DNA of 53,706 nt from Planctomycetota bacterium (lineage in GTDB: Bacteria; Planctomycetota; PLA2; JAEUHO01): the NCBI GenBank assembly GCA_020851795.1, contig JADZCA010000067.1, forward strand, positions 1 through 53,706, written 5' to 3'. The notes beneath the pieces are model-generated. The model searched no databases. It worked only from the letters and a program-made list of their open reading frames with translations, and was not told the DNA's origin. A program made the position numbers and the translations under genes. Below are positions 33,796-42,334 of this stretch, piece after piece; within the stretch, counting starts at the first letter, position 1, and each line of letters opens with the position of its first letter.

Positions 33796-34168
33796 CCCGC
33801 GTCGCCACGCCGCTCGCTCGCGCGGCCTCGCGCGGATCGCGGACGATCGTGAAGCGGCGACCCTCGATTCCGCACGCGGACGTCCACCGCCGCCCATCGA
33901 CGCGGCCCACGAACCGCGAACGGCAGGACGGATCGCGACGAGCGCCGGAGGCGGAGGCGCAGGGAGATCGGGGACGCGCGTCGCGTCGAGGGGCGCGGTC
34001 GGGGTCGCCGCGGGCCCCGCGTCGCCACGCCGCTCGCTCGCGCGGCCTCGCGCGGATCGCGGACGATCGTGAAGCGGCGACCCTCGATTCCGCGTGCGGA
34101 CGTCCACCGCCACGCATCGACGCGGCCCACGACTCGTGAACGGCACAGCGCACCGCAGTGAGCGCCGA
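33795..34168. repeat. Second direct repeat, about 120 to 150 bp, two copies 220 bp apart
   Basis: 33795-33914 recurs at 34015-34134 with few differences, and weaker similarity continues for about 35 bp more. The copies contain a run of CGCTCGCTCGCGCGG and GCGGACGATCG. No coding region is convincing between 33636 and 34305; peptides from these frames are low-complexity and repeat themselves. Confidence 0.85.
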
Positions 34169-34194
34169 ATTCGGGCCCCGCTTCCGTGGCCCTT

Positions 34195-34256
34195 TGAAAT
34201 CGGGGTCGGGCGCCGCGCTCGCCCGGTCGCGGGGACCTCCCCCGACCCCGATTTCA
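34195..34256. repeat. Perfect 16-bp inverted repeat with 30-nt spacer
   Basis: TGAAATCGGGGTCGGG (34195-34210) is the exact reverse complement of 34241-34256. The arms include AT-containing ends that stand out in this GC-rich tract. It lies 49 nt before the gene at 34306 and could be a terminator of read-through, an operator or the ends of a small element. Confidence 0.7.
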
Positions 34257-34305
34257 GTCGTGGCGGGGCTCGCGCCCTCGGGGCGCCCTTGCGATCCTCG
34301 CGCGC

Positions 34306-34980
34306 ATGGACGTCAGCAAGCCGGTCCGCGCGTGGGTCGCCGACACCGAGGCCACGTTCGGGCCCACCTTCGACGCGTGGTTCCCCCCCGACTTCGGCTG
34401 GCGCGAGTTCTGCGGCGACGTGCCCGCGATGGCCGCGCGGCTCGGCGAGCCGTGGAAGGCCTCGACCGCCGCCGCCGCCAAGGCCCGCCTCGAGGAGCTC
34501 GCCCTGGCCGCGTTCCGCGGCGCGCACGTCGCCGCGCTCGCGCTGCTCGCCGGCTACGACGAGCAGGAGGAGCCCGACGACGCCGTCGAACGGCTCTTCG
34601 CCCCGCCCACCGCCGAAGAGCAGGACGCCACCGCCGACGGCATCGACCGCGACCTCGAGGCCGTCGAGTCCGCGCTTGCCCTCGAGCGGGCCGAGGTCGA
34701 GCCGGGCCCGCGCGCGCTCCACGCGATCCGCGTCGCGCGCGCCGTCCGCGAGCCCGTCCGCGTGCTGCTCGCCGAGGGGCTCGCCAAGGGCGCCGACGCC
34801 GTCGTGCGCCTCGGCGCCGCCCCCGCGCCGCTCGCCAAGGTGCTCTCCGGCGTCGTCAGCGTCGCCGTCGCGCTCGCCGGCCTGCGCCACGCCATCGTCG
34901 CGGAGACGGCCGCCGCCCGCGGGCTCGCGCCGCTCGCGTTCGACGAGGTCGCGCTGCGTTCGGCGCTCGGCGGCGCCTGA
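34306..34980 (+). CDS. Protein of unknown function, mostly alpha-helical
   Basis: The product has 224 aa, Ala/Glu-rich and without signal peptide or long membrane segments. The N-terminus reads VSKPVRAWVADTEATFGPTF. A mildly hydrophobic C-terminal helix (VLSGVVSVAVALAGLRHAIV) lies near residue 190. No motif is recognised. Codon use resembles real genes, with strong G/C at third positions. It follows a repeat tract and an inverted repeat and precedes the thioredoxin reductase gene by 200 nt. Confidence 0.65.
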   Translation: MDVSKPVRAWVADTEATFGPTFDAWFPPDFGWREFCGDVPAMAARLGEPWKASTAAAAKARLEELALAAFRGAHVAALALLAGYDEQEEPDDAVERLFAPPTAEEQDATADGIDRDLEAVESALALERAEVEPGPRALHAIRVARAVREPVRVLLAEGLAKGADAVVRLGAAPAPLAKVLSGVVSVAVALAGLRHAIVAETAAARGLAPLAFDEVALRSALGGA

Positions 34981-35142
34981 CGCCTCCGGGCGTCGCCACG
35001 GGCCCCGCGCTCGCGCCGCGACCGCGGCCCTCCCGCGCTCGGACGGGCTCGACGCGGGGACGGGCCGAGGGTCCCCGCCCGCGCGCCGCCCGCTCCGCGC
35101 CCGCGGGTGCGCCCCGCCGGAGCCCGCCGCCCCGTCGGGGGG

Positions 35143-35148
35143 TATCCT
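35143..35148 (+). promoter_or_regulatory. -10 box of the thioredoxin reductase gene
   Basis: TATCCT preceded by GGGGGG and followed by CCGCGG, the same pattern as upstream of the nuo operon. It lies 33 nt before the ATG at 35182. Confidence 0.45.
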
Positions 35149-35181
35149 CCGCGGTCCCCTCACACGACGGAGTCTCACGCG

Positions 35182-36165
35182 ATGGGCCACACCGGGCACG
35201 GGTCGGGCGTCGAGAAGCTGGTCATCATCGGGTCCGGCCCCGCGGGCTGGACGTGCGCGATCTACGCCGCCCGCGCCAACCTGTCGCCGCTCGTCTACGA
35301 GGGGATGCCGTCGCAGCAGCTGCTGCCGGGCGGGCAGCTCATGTTCACGACCGAGGTCGAGAACTACCCGGGCTTCCCGCACGGGGTGCAGGGCCCCGAG
35401 ATGATGGCGAAGTTCAAGGAGCAGGCCGAGCGCTTCCAGACGCGCGTCGTCACCGACGACATCGTCGAGGCGGACTTCCGCAAGCGGCCGTTCACGCTGA
35501 AGTCGTCCGAGGGGCAGGTCATCAAGGCCCACGCCGTCGTCATCGCGACGGGCGCGAAGGCGAACTGGCTCAACCTCGAGAACGAGCAGCGCCTCGCCAC
35601 GTCCGGCGGCGGCGTGTCCGCGTGCGCCGTGTGCGACGGCGCGCTGCCGGTGTTCCGCGACCAGCACCTCGCCGTCGTCGGCGGCGGCGACACCGCGATG
35701 GAGGAGGCGTCCTACCTCACGAAGTTCGCGTCGATGGTCCACGTCATCCACCGCCGCGGCGAGTTCCGCGCGAGCAAGTCGATGGCGGCGCGCATCCTCG
35801 ACAACCCCAAGGCCACGGTGCACTGGTGGTCGTCGGTGGTGGACGTCGTCGGCAAGGACTTCATCGAGGCCGTGGTGCTCGAGGACACGCGCACGAAGGC
35901 GCGCACGACGCTGCCGGTGAAGGGGCTCTTCATCGCGATCGGCCACACGCCGCTGACGGGCTTCCTCGACGGGCAGATCACGCTCGACGACAAGGGCTAC
36001 GTCAAGCTCGCCGACCCGTGGCGCACCACGACCAACATCGAGGGCGTCTTCGCCGCGGGCGACGTCGCCGACAGCACCTACCGCCAGGCGATCACCGCCG
36101 CGGGGATGGGGTGCAAGGCGGCGCTCGACGCCGAGCGCTGGCTCGCCGCCCAGGGGATCCACTAG
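35182..36165 (+). CDS. trxB: Thioredoxin reductase (NADPH, low-molecular-weight type)
   Basis: The enzyme reduces thioredoxin with NADPH via FAD. The product has 327 aa. Motifs in order: FAD site IGSGPAGWTCAIYAARA, PGGQLMFTTEVENYPGFP, redox-active Cys148-Ala-Val-Cys151 (ACAVCDGALP), NADP site VVGGGDTAMEEA with HRRGEFRAS (the HRR stretch favours NADPH), and the second FAD site VFAAGDVAD. The usual YTAAIY is WTCAIY here, adding a cysteine near FAD. The start at ATG 35182 has GGAG upstream. Confidence 0.95.
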   Translation: MGHTGHGSGVEKLVIIGSGPAGWTCAIYAARANLSPLVYEGMPSQQLLPGGQLMFTTEVENYPGFPHGVQGPEMMAKFKEQAERFQTRVVTDDIVEADFRKRPFTLKSSEGQVIKAHAVVIATGAKANWLNLENEQRLATSGGGVSACAVCDGALPVFRDQHLAVVGGGDTAMEEASYLTKFASMVHVIHRRGEFRASKSMAARILDNPKATVHWWSSVVDVVGKDFIEAVVLEDTRTKARTTLPVKGLFIAIGHTPLTGFLDGQITLDDKGYVKLADPWRTTTNIEGVFAAGDVADSTYRQAITAAGMGCKAALDAERWLAAQGIH

Positions 36166-36220
36166 GAGCCCGTCGCGGGGCGCGGGCCGAAGGGAGGTTC
36201 GCGCCTCGGACGGGCTCCTA
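36163..36220 (+). terminator. Inverted repeat starting on the trxB stop codon
   Basis: A 12-bp perfect inverted repeat (TAGGAGCCCGTC at 36163-36174 with its complement at 36209-36220) encloses 34 nt. The first arm begins with the trxB stop codon itself. There is no T tract, so it may be a bidirectional terminator or a repeat element. Confidence 0.5.
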
Positions 36221-36225
36221 TGGGG

Positions 36226-36368
36226 CGGAGTCGGAGACCGATCCGGAGACGGAGACCGATACGGAGGCGGAGGCGGAGGCGAGACGGCGACGGAGACGGA
36301 GATCGATGCGGAGGCGAGACGGCGACGCGTACGGCAGCGGAGACGCGACGAGGACGGCGACGGGTAGG
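36226..36368. repeat. Low-complexity GGAGAC/GGAGGC-type hexamer tract
   Basis: About 140 nt of imperfect 6-nt repeats such as GGAGAC, CGATAC and GGCGGA, strongly purine-biased on the plus strand. The translated frames are ET/EA or R runs, or PSPS/RLRLR on the other strand, and are not credible as genes. No gene is visible between 36166 and 36448. Confidence 0.8.
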
Positions 36369-36448
36369 GCGGCGGCGACAGTCCCGGCACCGCGTTCCGG
36401 GACGGACGGAAGCCCGCGTCGAGGGAGACCCCGCGCGGACGGCGCACG

Positions 36449-36850
36449 TCAGTCGCGTGGGACCGGGGCTGCGAGGGCGAGCACCGTGCCGTCGGGGTCG
36501 GCGAAGTAGGCGACGACGTCGCCCCAGTCCCGAGGCGCGGGGGGCGAGAGCGGGCGCGCGCCGGCGGCCGCGACGTCGCGGCACGCGGCGCCGAGGTCGT
36601 CCACGCGGAGGTAGAGCTCGGTCGGCGCCAGCTCGCCCGGCGGCGGCGCCGTGGGCACGCGGCCGGTGTTGCGGCCGAACCCGCGGCGCTCGTACAGGCC
36701 CACGCGCAGGCCGCCCGGCGCCTCGAGCTCGACGTAGACCGGGACGTCCACGCGCACCGGCCAGCCGAACGCCGCGGTGTAGAAGGCCCGCGCCCGCGCC
36801 ACGTCGGCGACCGCGAGGATCACGAGGACGGGCGTCGCACGGCCGGGCAT
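36449..36850 (-). CDS. VOC (glyoxalase/bleomycin-resistance) family protein
   Basis: The product has 133 aa, a single VOC domain made of two beta-alpha-beta-beta-beta modules. It opens VILAVADVARARAFYTAAFGWP and closes YFADPDGTVLALAAPVP. Candidate metal ligands include Glu in VELEAPGGLRVGLYE and the conserved DPDG near the end; the N-terminal His of many members is absent, so metal binding is not assured. The substrate is unknown. It lies downstream of and on the same strand as the sorbosone-dehydrogenase-like gene, 119 nt apart. Confidence 0.88.
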   Translation of the reverse strand: MPGRATPVLVILAVADVARARAFYTAAFGWPVRVDVPVYVELEAPGGLRVGLYERRGFGRNTGRVPTAPPPGELAPTELYLRVDDLGAACRDVAAAGARPLSPPAPRDWGDVVAYFADPDGTVLALAAPVPRD

Positions 36851-36969
36851 CGCGCACCATCGTGCCACGTCGCTGCGATGGGACGGGGCGCCGACGTCGC
36901 GGCCCGGGAACGGAGCGGCGCCGCCGACGCGGACGTCGGCGGCGCCGCGGGGGGAACGGAGAGCGCCGG

Positions 36970-38211
36970 TCAGCGCGCCGGGACGAGCGTCGTCACGCGG
37001 CCCGTCGAGAGCTGCGAGAAGTACACCTCGCCGTCGGCGTCCTGGTCGATCGACACCACGTCCTCGACGTCGACGACGGCCTCGGGCGCGCCCGTCGAGC
37101 GCCCGCCCTTGACCGGGATCGCCCACAGGCGCCCCGACTTGTCGGCGTCGCTCGCCTGCGGGGCCATGTTGTCGCCGAAGAGGTACTTGCCCACGAGGTC
37201 GGGGCAGCGCTGGCCGCGGTAGACGACGCCGCCGATCACGCAGCGGCCCATGTCTCGGCCGTACGCGAACACCGGCGGCACGCAGCTCGACGCGTCGCCG
37301 GCGACCAAGGGCTTGTCCGCCTCCATCAGCGGCCAGCCGAGGTTGCCGGCCCGCGGCACCATGCTGACGTCCTCGCGCAGTTGCTGGCCGGGGTCGCCGA
37401 TCCAGAGGTCGCCCGTCTCGCGGTCGCACGACATGCGGTACGGGTTGCGCACGCCGTACGCCCAGATCTCGGGGCGCACGCCGCCCGCGCCGGTCGCCCA
37501 CGGGTTGTCCTGCGGGATGCCGTAGGGGAGGCCCGGCGACGTCGCGCCGATGTCGATGCGCAGGATCTTGGCCTCGAGCACGCGCGTGTCCTGGCCGAGC
37601 TTGTCGGGGTCGTTCTTCGTGCCGCTGTCCCCGATCCCGATGCAGAGCATGCCCTTCTTGTCGAAGGTCAGCCCGCCCCCGAAGTGGATCGGGGCGCGCT
37701 TGCGCACCTCCAAGAGGACGCGCCCCGACGCGGGGTCGGCGACGTTGGGGTTGCCCGCGCTCGTGCGGTAGCTCGCCACGACCGCGCGGTACGGGTCGGT
37801 GTCGGTGCCCGCGCCGGTGCCGTAGAAGACGGCGAAGGTCTGCGTCTGCGCGAAGTTGGGCGGGAAGGCGACCGCGACGAGCCCGCCGTGGCCCTGGTCG
37901 AGCGCCTCGCCCTGCATCTGCAGCGAGCGGATGTCGAGGAACACCGACGGCGGCGGGACCGCGGCGCCGCCGCGGAACTTCTTGCCGACGAGGATGCGCC
38001 CGGCGCGCTCGACGACGAAGAGCCGGTCGCTCCCGTCGGCGGGGGCCGCGACGTCCACCGGCGTCTGGAAGGTGACGCCCGGCCAAGCGTCCTGGATGGT
38101 GAAGCCGCCGGCGGCCTCGGCCGTCGGGACGAGCGCGGCCTTCGGGGTGACCCCGGCCGCAAACAGGGAAGCGAGCGCGAGCCCGCCGAGCACGTAGAGC
38201 GTTCGCCGCAT
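36970..38211 (-). CDS. PQQ-dependent sugar dehydrogenase-like (glucose/sorbosone dehydrogenase) exported protein
   Basis: The product has 413 aa with a signal peptide (RTLYVLGGLALASLFAAGV). The six-bladed propeller shows VDVAAPADGSDRLFVVERAGRI, GHGGLVAVAFPPNF, FGGGLTFDKKGMLCIGIGDSG, LGQDTRVLEAKILRIDIG, YGIPQDNPW, EIWAYGVRNPYRMSCDRETGDLWIGDPGQ and NLGWPLMEAD, the standard family landmarks. The cofactor and substrate cannot be fixed from sequence; many family members lack proven PQQ activity. A GGAGG ribosome site precedes the ATG. It is divergent from the nuo operon. Confidence 0.92.
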   Translation of the reverse strand: MRRTLYVLGGLALASLFAAGVTPKAALVPTAEAAGGFTIQDAWPGVTFQTPVDVAAPADGSDRLFVVERAGRILVGKKFRGGAAVPPPSVFLDIRSLQMQGEALDQGHGGLVAVAFPPNFAQTQTFAVFYGTGAGTDTDPYRAVVASYRTSAGNPNVADPASGRVLLEVRKRAPIHFGGGLTFDKKGMLCIGIGDSGTKNDPDKLGQDTRVLEAKILRIDIGATSPGLPYGIPQDNPWATGAGGVRPEIWAYGVRNPYRMSCDRETGDLWIGDPGQQLREDVSMVPRAGNLGWPLMEADKPLVAGDASSCVPPVFAYGRDMGRCVIGGVVYRGQRCPDLVGKYLFGDNMAPQASDADKSGRLWAIPVKGGRSTGAPEAVVDVEDVVSIDQDADGEVYFSQLSTGRVTTLVPAR

Positions 38212-38384
38212 CCGAGAGCACCTCCGTCGCGCCGCTGCGCGGGGGAGGGAGTGTACCCCCCACCCGGGGACGGCCCAGACGCCGTCCGCGCGCGATCCCC
38301 GGGGGGGCCGCGGCCGCGTTGCAGGGCGTTGCACGGGCGTGTTGCGCCCCCGGGAATCGGATAGGGGCCGTGGGGGTGCCTTGC

Positions 38385-38390
38385 TATCTT
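38385..38390 (+). promoter_or_regulatory. -10 box of the nuo operon
   Basis: TATCTT, followed by CCGCGG, lies 38 nt before the nuoA start. The preceding G-rich spacer has no strong -35. Confidence 0.45.
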
Positions 38391-38428
38391 CCGCGGCTCC
38401 GCGAGGCGACCCGGAGCCAGTCCCGGAC

Positions 38429-38905
38429 GTGTACTTCGACTTCGCGAACATCCTCGTCTTCGTCGTGGTCGGGCTCGGGTTCATCGCGGTGAACCTGCTG
38501 CTCGCGTGGTTCCTCCGCCCCAAGGGCGCGCAGGGCCCGGGCAAGCTCGCGATCTACGAGTGCGGCGAGCCGACGATCGGCCAGGCCTGGATCCGGTTCG
38601 ACATCCGCTTCTACACGGTCGCGCTGATGTTCGTCGTCTTCGACATCGAGATCGCCCTCCTCTTCCCGTGGGCCGCGGTCTTCCGCGACATGGTCCGCGA
38701 GGGACAGGGCTGGCTCGCCTTCGTCGAGGTCGCCACGTTCCTCGTCGTCCTGATGGGCGGGTTCGTCTTCGTCTGGATGCGCGGGGACCTCGACTGGACG
38801 GGGCCCACGTCCGCCGCCGCGGCGACGGACGACCCCGCGTTCGTCCGCGCGGCCGGCGTGTCCGGTCCGCCGCCCGAGGAGGCTCGCGTTGTCGCCCAGC
38901 GCTGA
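38429..38905 (+). CDS. nuoA: NADH-quinone oxidoreductase subunit A
   Basis: NuoA is a small membrane subunit of respiratory complex I. The product has 158 aa with three membrane helices. Family motifs are [25 protein letters not shown] and LLFPWA. The C-terminal 35 residues are a hydrophilic extension. GTG 38429 with GGAG upstream is preferred; the open frame upstream contains the promoter. It overlaps nuoB by 17 nt, so the operon is tightly packed from its first gene. Confidence 0.95.
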   Translation: MYFDFANILVFVVVGLGFIAVNLLLAWFLRPKGAQGPGKLAIYECGEPTIGQAWIRFDIRFYTVALMFVVFDIEIALLFPWAAVFRDMVREGQGWLAFVEVATFLVVLMGGFVFVWMRGDLDWTGPTSAAAATDDPAFVRAAGVSGPPPEEARVVAQR

Positions 38906-39443
38906 CGATCTCTACGACCCCGAGCTGCAGCAGTCGGTCCTGCTCACCAAGGTCGAGTGGGTCAAGGACTGGGGCCGACGTAACGCCTTGTGGCCCATGG
39001 CGTTCGGGCTGGCGTGCTGCGCCATGGAGATGATGGCGACGGCCGCCACGAAGTACGACCTCGACCGCTTCGGGTCGGGGGTCTTCCGGGCCTCGCCGCG
39101 CCAGAGCGACCTGATGATCGTGGCCGGCACGGTCACCCACAAGATGGCCCCCCGGGTCCGGCGCCTCTACGACCAGATGCCCGACCCGAAGTACGCGATC
39201 GCGATGGGGGCCTGCGTGATCGGCGGCGGCCCCTACAGCCGCTTCGGCTACCACGTCGTGCAGGGCGTGGACCTCGTCATCCCGGTGGACATCTACGTCC
39301 CGGGCTGCCCGCCCCGGCCCGAGGCGCTCATCGACGCGATCCGCAAGCTCCAAGAGCGGATCCGCGTGCGCGGCGGCAAGTCGCTGCCGCCCGAGGACCA
39401 CCTCAAGAACCGCGAGCGCATCCTCGCGATGTCGGCCTCATGA
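38889..39443 (+). CDS. nuoB: NADH-quinone oxidoreductase subunit B
   Basis: NuoB carries the terminal 4Fe-4S cluster N2. The product has 184 aa. The cluster ligands are visible: the tandem pair in [11 protein letters not shown], the Cys in [10 protein letters not shown], and the Cys in [11 protein letters not shown]. The start is TTG 38889 with GGAGG upstream, inside the end of nuoA. It overlaps nuoC by ATGA. Confidence 0.96.
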   Translation: MSPSADDLYDPELQQSVLLTKVEWVKDWGRRNALWPMAFGLACCAMEMMATAATKYDLDRFGSGVFRASPRQSDLMIVAGTVTHKMAPRVRRLYDQMPDPKYAIAMGACVIGGGPYSRFGYHVVQGVDLVIPVDIYVPGCPPRPEALIDAIRKLQERIRVRGGKSLPPEDHLKNRERILAMSAS

Positions 39444-40042
39444 GCGAGCCCGCCGCGACCCCCTCCGCCCCGGCGCCGGCGGCGCCGGCCGACCCGGTCA
39501 CCGCGCTCGCGGCGCGCAAGCTCCGCGCTGCGCTCGGCGCCGCGGTGCTCGAGGTCGTCGAGACCGGCCGCCACCCCTACGTCCGCGTCGCCCCGGGCGC
39601 GATCGTGGCCGCCGCGACCCTCGTCCGCGACGACCCCGAGCTGGCGATGGACTGCTGCCACCTCGTCACCGGCGTGGACTGGCCGGCGAAGACGCCGGCC
39701 GACGGCCCGGGCGAGCTCGAGGTCGTCTACCACCTCGTCTCGTACGCGCGCCGTCCCGCGGCCGAGGTCCTGCGCTCGAAGGTCAAGAGCGACAACTTCC
39801 TCGCGCTCAAGGTGCGGGTCCCGCGCGACAAGCCCGAGGTGCCCAGCGTGATGGGCGTCTGGGTCGGCGCGGACTGGCACGAGCGCGAGACGTGGGACCT
39901 GCTCGGCGTGCGCTTCACGGGCCGTCCCCCGCTGCGCCGCATCCTGCTCCCCGAGGACTGGCCGGGCCACCCGCTCCGCAAGGACTGGGAGTACCCCGTC
40001 GAGTACCACGGCATCCCGATCATCCCGCCGGAGGGACGATGA
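39440..40042 (+). CDS. nuoC: NADH-quinone oxidoreductase subunit C
   Basis: NuoC is a peripheral-arm subunit without cofactors. The product has 200 aa. The signature ends [43 protein letters not shown], cited here only by its landmarks [10 protein letters not shown] and [13 protein letters not shown]. The N-terminal 20 residues are Ala/Pro-rich. It is separate from nuoD, not fused, and overlaps both neighbours by ATGA. Confidence 0.95.
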   Translation: MSEPAATPSAPAPAAPADPVTALAARKLRAALGAAVLEVVETGRHPYVRVAPGAIVAAATLVRDDPELAMDCCHLVTGVDWPAKTPADGPGELEVVYHLVSYARRPAAEVLRSKVKSDNFLALKVRVPRDKPEVPSVMGVWVGADWHERETWDLLGVRFTGRPPLRRILLPEDWPGHPLRKDWEYPVEYHGIPIIPPEGR

Positions 40043-41262
40043 GCGGCAGCGAGCCCGTGCCCGCCGTGCCGGCCGTCCCCGGCGTCGTCGCGCCCGCGAC
40101 GCCGCCGGTCGTGGACGCGTCCGAGCTCTCGAGCCTCGTCGGCCAGTCGCTCCGCACCGAGGAGCTGGTCGTCAACATGGGGCCGCAGCACCCGAGCACG
40201 CACGGGGTGCTGCGCGTCGTCATCAAGACCGACGGCGAGGTCGTCACGGCGCTGCAGCCCCACATCGGGAACCTGCACCGCTGCGCCGAGAAGATCGGCG
40301 AGTCGCTGCCGTACTACCAGTGGCTGCCCTACGTCGACCGGATGGACTACCTCGCCGCGATCAACAACGAGCACGGCGCGTGCCTCGCGATCGAGCGGCT
40401 GGGCGGCATCGTGGTCCCGGAGCGCGCCGAGTACGTCCGGCTGATCCTCGCCGAGGTCCAGCGCGTCGCGTCGCACATCTTCGCGATGGGCGTGTACGGC
40501 CTAGACATCGGCGCGATCACGCCGTTCCTCCACACGTTCCGCGAGCGCGAGCGCGGCCTCGACCTGCTCGACCACATCGCGGGCGGCCGGCTGCTCTACC
40601 ACGTCGTCCGCATCGGCGGGGTCAAGCGCGACCTCTCGCCCGAGTGGATCGACGAGTGCCACGCGTTCCTCGACGCGGTCGAGCGGCGCCTGCCCGAGTA
40701 CAACGCGCTGCTGCTCGACAACCACATCTTCCAGGAGCGCACCTGCGGGATCGGCGTGATCACCGGCAAGCAGGCCGTCGCCTGGGGCGTCACCGGGCCC
40801 GCGCTGCGCGCCAGCGGCGTGGACTGGGACTGCCGCCGCGACGCGCCCTACGGCATCTACGACCGCTTCCCGTTCGAGGTGCCCGTGGCGCCGAGCGGGC
40901 TCGCGGGCACCGTCGGCGACTGCTTCCACCGCCACTGGGTGCGCTTCAAGGAGGTCGAGCAGTCGATCTCGATCGTGCGCCGCGCGCTGCGGGCACTGCC
41001 GCCGGGCGAGATCATGGCGAAGCTGCCGAAGACCTTCAAGCCGCCCAAGGGCGAGGTCTTCGTCCGGGTCGAGAACCCGCGCGGCGAGCTCGCCTACTAC
41101 GCCGTGTCCGAGGGCGCCGAGAAGCCGTGGCGCATGCGCTGCCGCGGGCCCTCGTTCAGCAACATCGCCGTCGTGACCGAGATCGCGCCGGGCACCCTGA
41201 TCGCCGACCTCGTGGCGCTCATGGGGAGCCTCGACATCGTGCTCGGCGAGGTGGACCGCTGA
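40039..41262 (+). CDS. nuoD: NADH-quinone oxidoreductase subunit D
   Basis: NuoD forms the quinone-binding site with NuoB. The product has 407 aa. Landmarks are NMGPQHPSTHGVLR (its His lines the quinone pocket), HIGNLHRCAEK, YLAAINNEHGACLAIE, and GELAYYAVSEGAEKPWRMR. The first 40 residues are a Pro/Val-rich extension. The stop overlaps the nuoH start (TGATG). Confidence 0.96.
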   Translation: MSGSEPVPAVPAVPGVVAPATPPVVDASELSSLVGQSLRTEELVVNMGPQHPSTHGVLRVVIKTDGEVVTALQPHIGNLHRCAEKIGESLPYYQWLPYVDRMDYLAAINNEHGACLAIERLGGIVVPERAEYVRLILAEVQRVASHIFAMGVYGLDIGAITPFLHTFRERERGLDLLDHIAGGRLLYHVVRIGGVKRDLSPEWIDECHAFLDAVERRLPEYNALLLDNHIFQERTCGIGVITGKQAVAWGVTGPALRASGVDWDCRRDAPYGIYDRFPFEVPVAPSGLAGTVGDCFHRHWVRFKEVEQSISIVRRALRALPPGEIMAKLPKTFKPPKGEVFVRVENPRGELAYYAVSEGAEKPWRMRCRGPSFSNIAVVTEIAPGTLIADLVALMGSLDIVLGEVDR

Positions 41263-42332
41263 TGAAGGAGCTCCTCGACCGCCTCGTCGAAGGGTCGTCG
41301 CTGCTGCAGGCGGTGCCGCGCGGCCTCGTCTACACCACGGGCATCCTGCTCGCGTGCTCGGGCGTCCTCCTCCTCGTCAGCCTCTTCGCCGGCGAGATCG
41401 TGTGGATGGAGCGCCGCATCTCGGGCCGCATGCAGGCCCGCATCGGCCCGAACCGCGTCGGCCCGCAGGGCCTGCTCCAGTTCCTCGCCGACGGCGTCAA
41501 GCTGCTGGCCAAGGAGGACGTGATCCCGTCGAGCGCCGACCGCGGCGTGTTCGTGATCGCGCCCTACATCGTCTTCGCGGGCGTGTTCGCGGCGTTCGCG
41601 GCGGTCCCGCTCGGGGCGGGGCTCGTGCCCGCCGACCTGCCGTTCGGCCTCTTCTACGTGCTCGCGATCACGAGCGTCGAGGTCGTCGGCGTGATCATGG
41701 CGGGCTGGGCCAGCAACTCGAAGTGGTCGATCCTCGGCACGATGCGCGAGGTCGCGCAGGTCATCTCCTACGAGATGCCGCTGGCGATCTCGGCGCTCAC
41801 GGTCGCGGTCCTCGCCGGCACGCTCAACCTCACCGACATCGTCGCGCAGCAGTCGGGCTGGGTGTGGAACTGGTGGGTGTTCCGCAGCCCCGCGACCTTC
41901 GTCGGGTTCTTCCTCTTCTTCACGGCGGCGCTGGCCGCGCTCAAGCGCGCGCCCTTCGACCTCCCGGAGGCCGAGAGCGAGCTCGTCGCCGGCTTCCACA
42001 CCGAGTACACGGGCTTCCGCTTCGCGATCTTCTTCCTCGCGGAGTACGCGGGGATGTTCCTCTTCGCGCTGCTCACCGCGATCCTGTTCTGCGGCGGCTG
42101 GCACCTCGGCGTGCCGGTCGACCTCACGAGCGGGCTCGCGCGCGCGGCGGGCTTCCTCGTCCTCTTCCTCAAGGCCTGCGCGTTCCTCTTCGTGATGATC
42201 TGGGTGCGCTGGTCGCTCCCGCGCTACCGCGTCGACAAGGTCATGTACCTCTGCTACAAGGTCCTCCTGCCCTGGAGCGTGGTCGCGCTCGTCGTCGCGG
42301 CCCTGCAGGTCCTCCTGACGGGAGGCCGCTGA
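41262..42332 (+). CDS. nuoH: NADH-quinone oxidoreductase subunit H
   Basis: NuoH connects the membrane arm with the quinone tunnel. The product has 356 aa with about eight membrane helices. Motifs: RRISGRMQARIGPNRVGPQGLLQFLADGVKL in the first loop (family landmark ARIGPNRVGPQG), RAPFDLPEAESELVAGFHTEYTGFRF (landmark DLPEAESELVAGFH), and WVRWSLPRYR near the end. Normally nuoE, F and G come between D and H; here they are absent. Confidence 0.96.
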   Translation: MKELLDRLVEGSSLLQAVPRGLVYTTGILLACSGVLLLVSLFAGEIVWMERRISGRMQARIGPNRVGPQGLLQFLADGVKLLAKEDVIPSSADRGVFVIAPYIVFAGVFAAFAAVPLGAGLVPADLPFGLFYVLAITSVEVVGVIMAGWASNSKWSILGTMREVAQVISYEMPLAISALTVAVLAGTLNLTDIVAQQSGWVWNWWVFRSPATFVGFFLFFTAALAALKRAPFDLPEAESELVAGFHTEYTGFRFAIFFLAEYAGMFLFALLTAILFCGGWHLGVPVDLTSGLARAAGFLVLFLKACAFLFVMIWVRWSLPRYRVDKVMYLCYKVLLPWSVVALVVAALQVLLTGGR

Positions 42333-42334
42333 CC

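Noticed and set aside
33632..34168. CRISPR array
   Set aside because: Units are 82 and about 120-150 bp with only two copies each. There are no regular short repeats with unique spacers and no cas genes.
36226..36448. Plus-strand coding region with ET/EA and RRRR runs
   Set aside because: The composition comes from hexamer repeats. No ribosome site or family similarity is seen.
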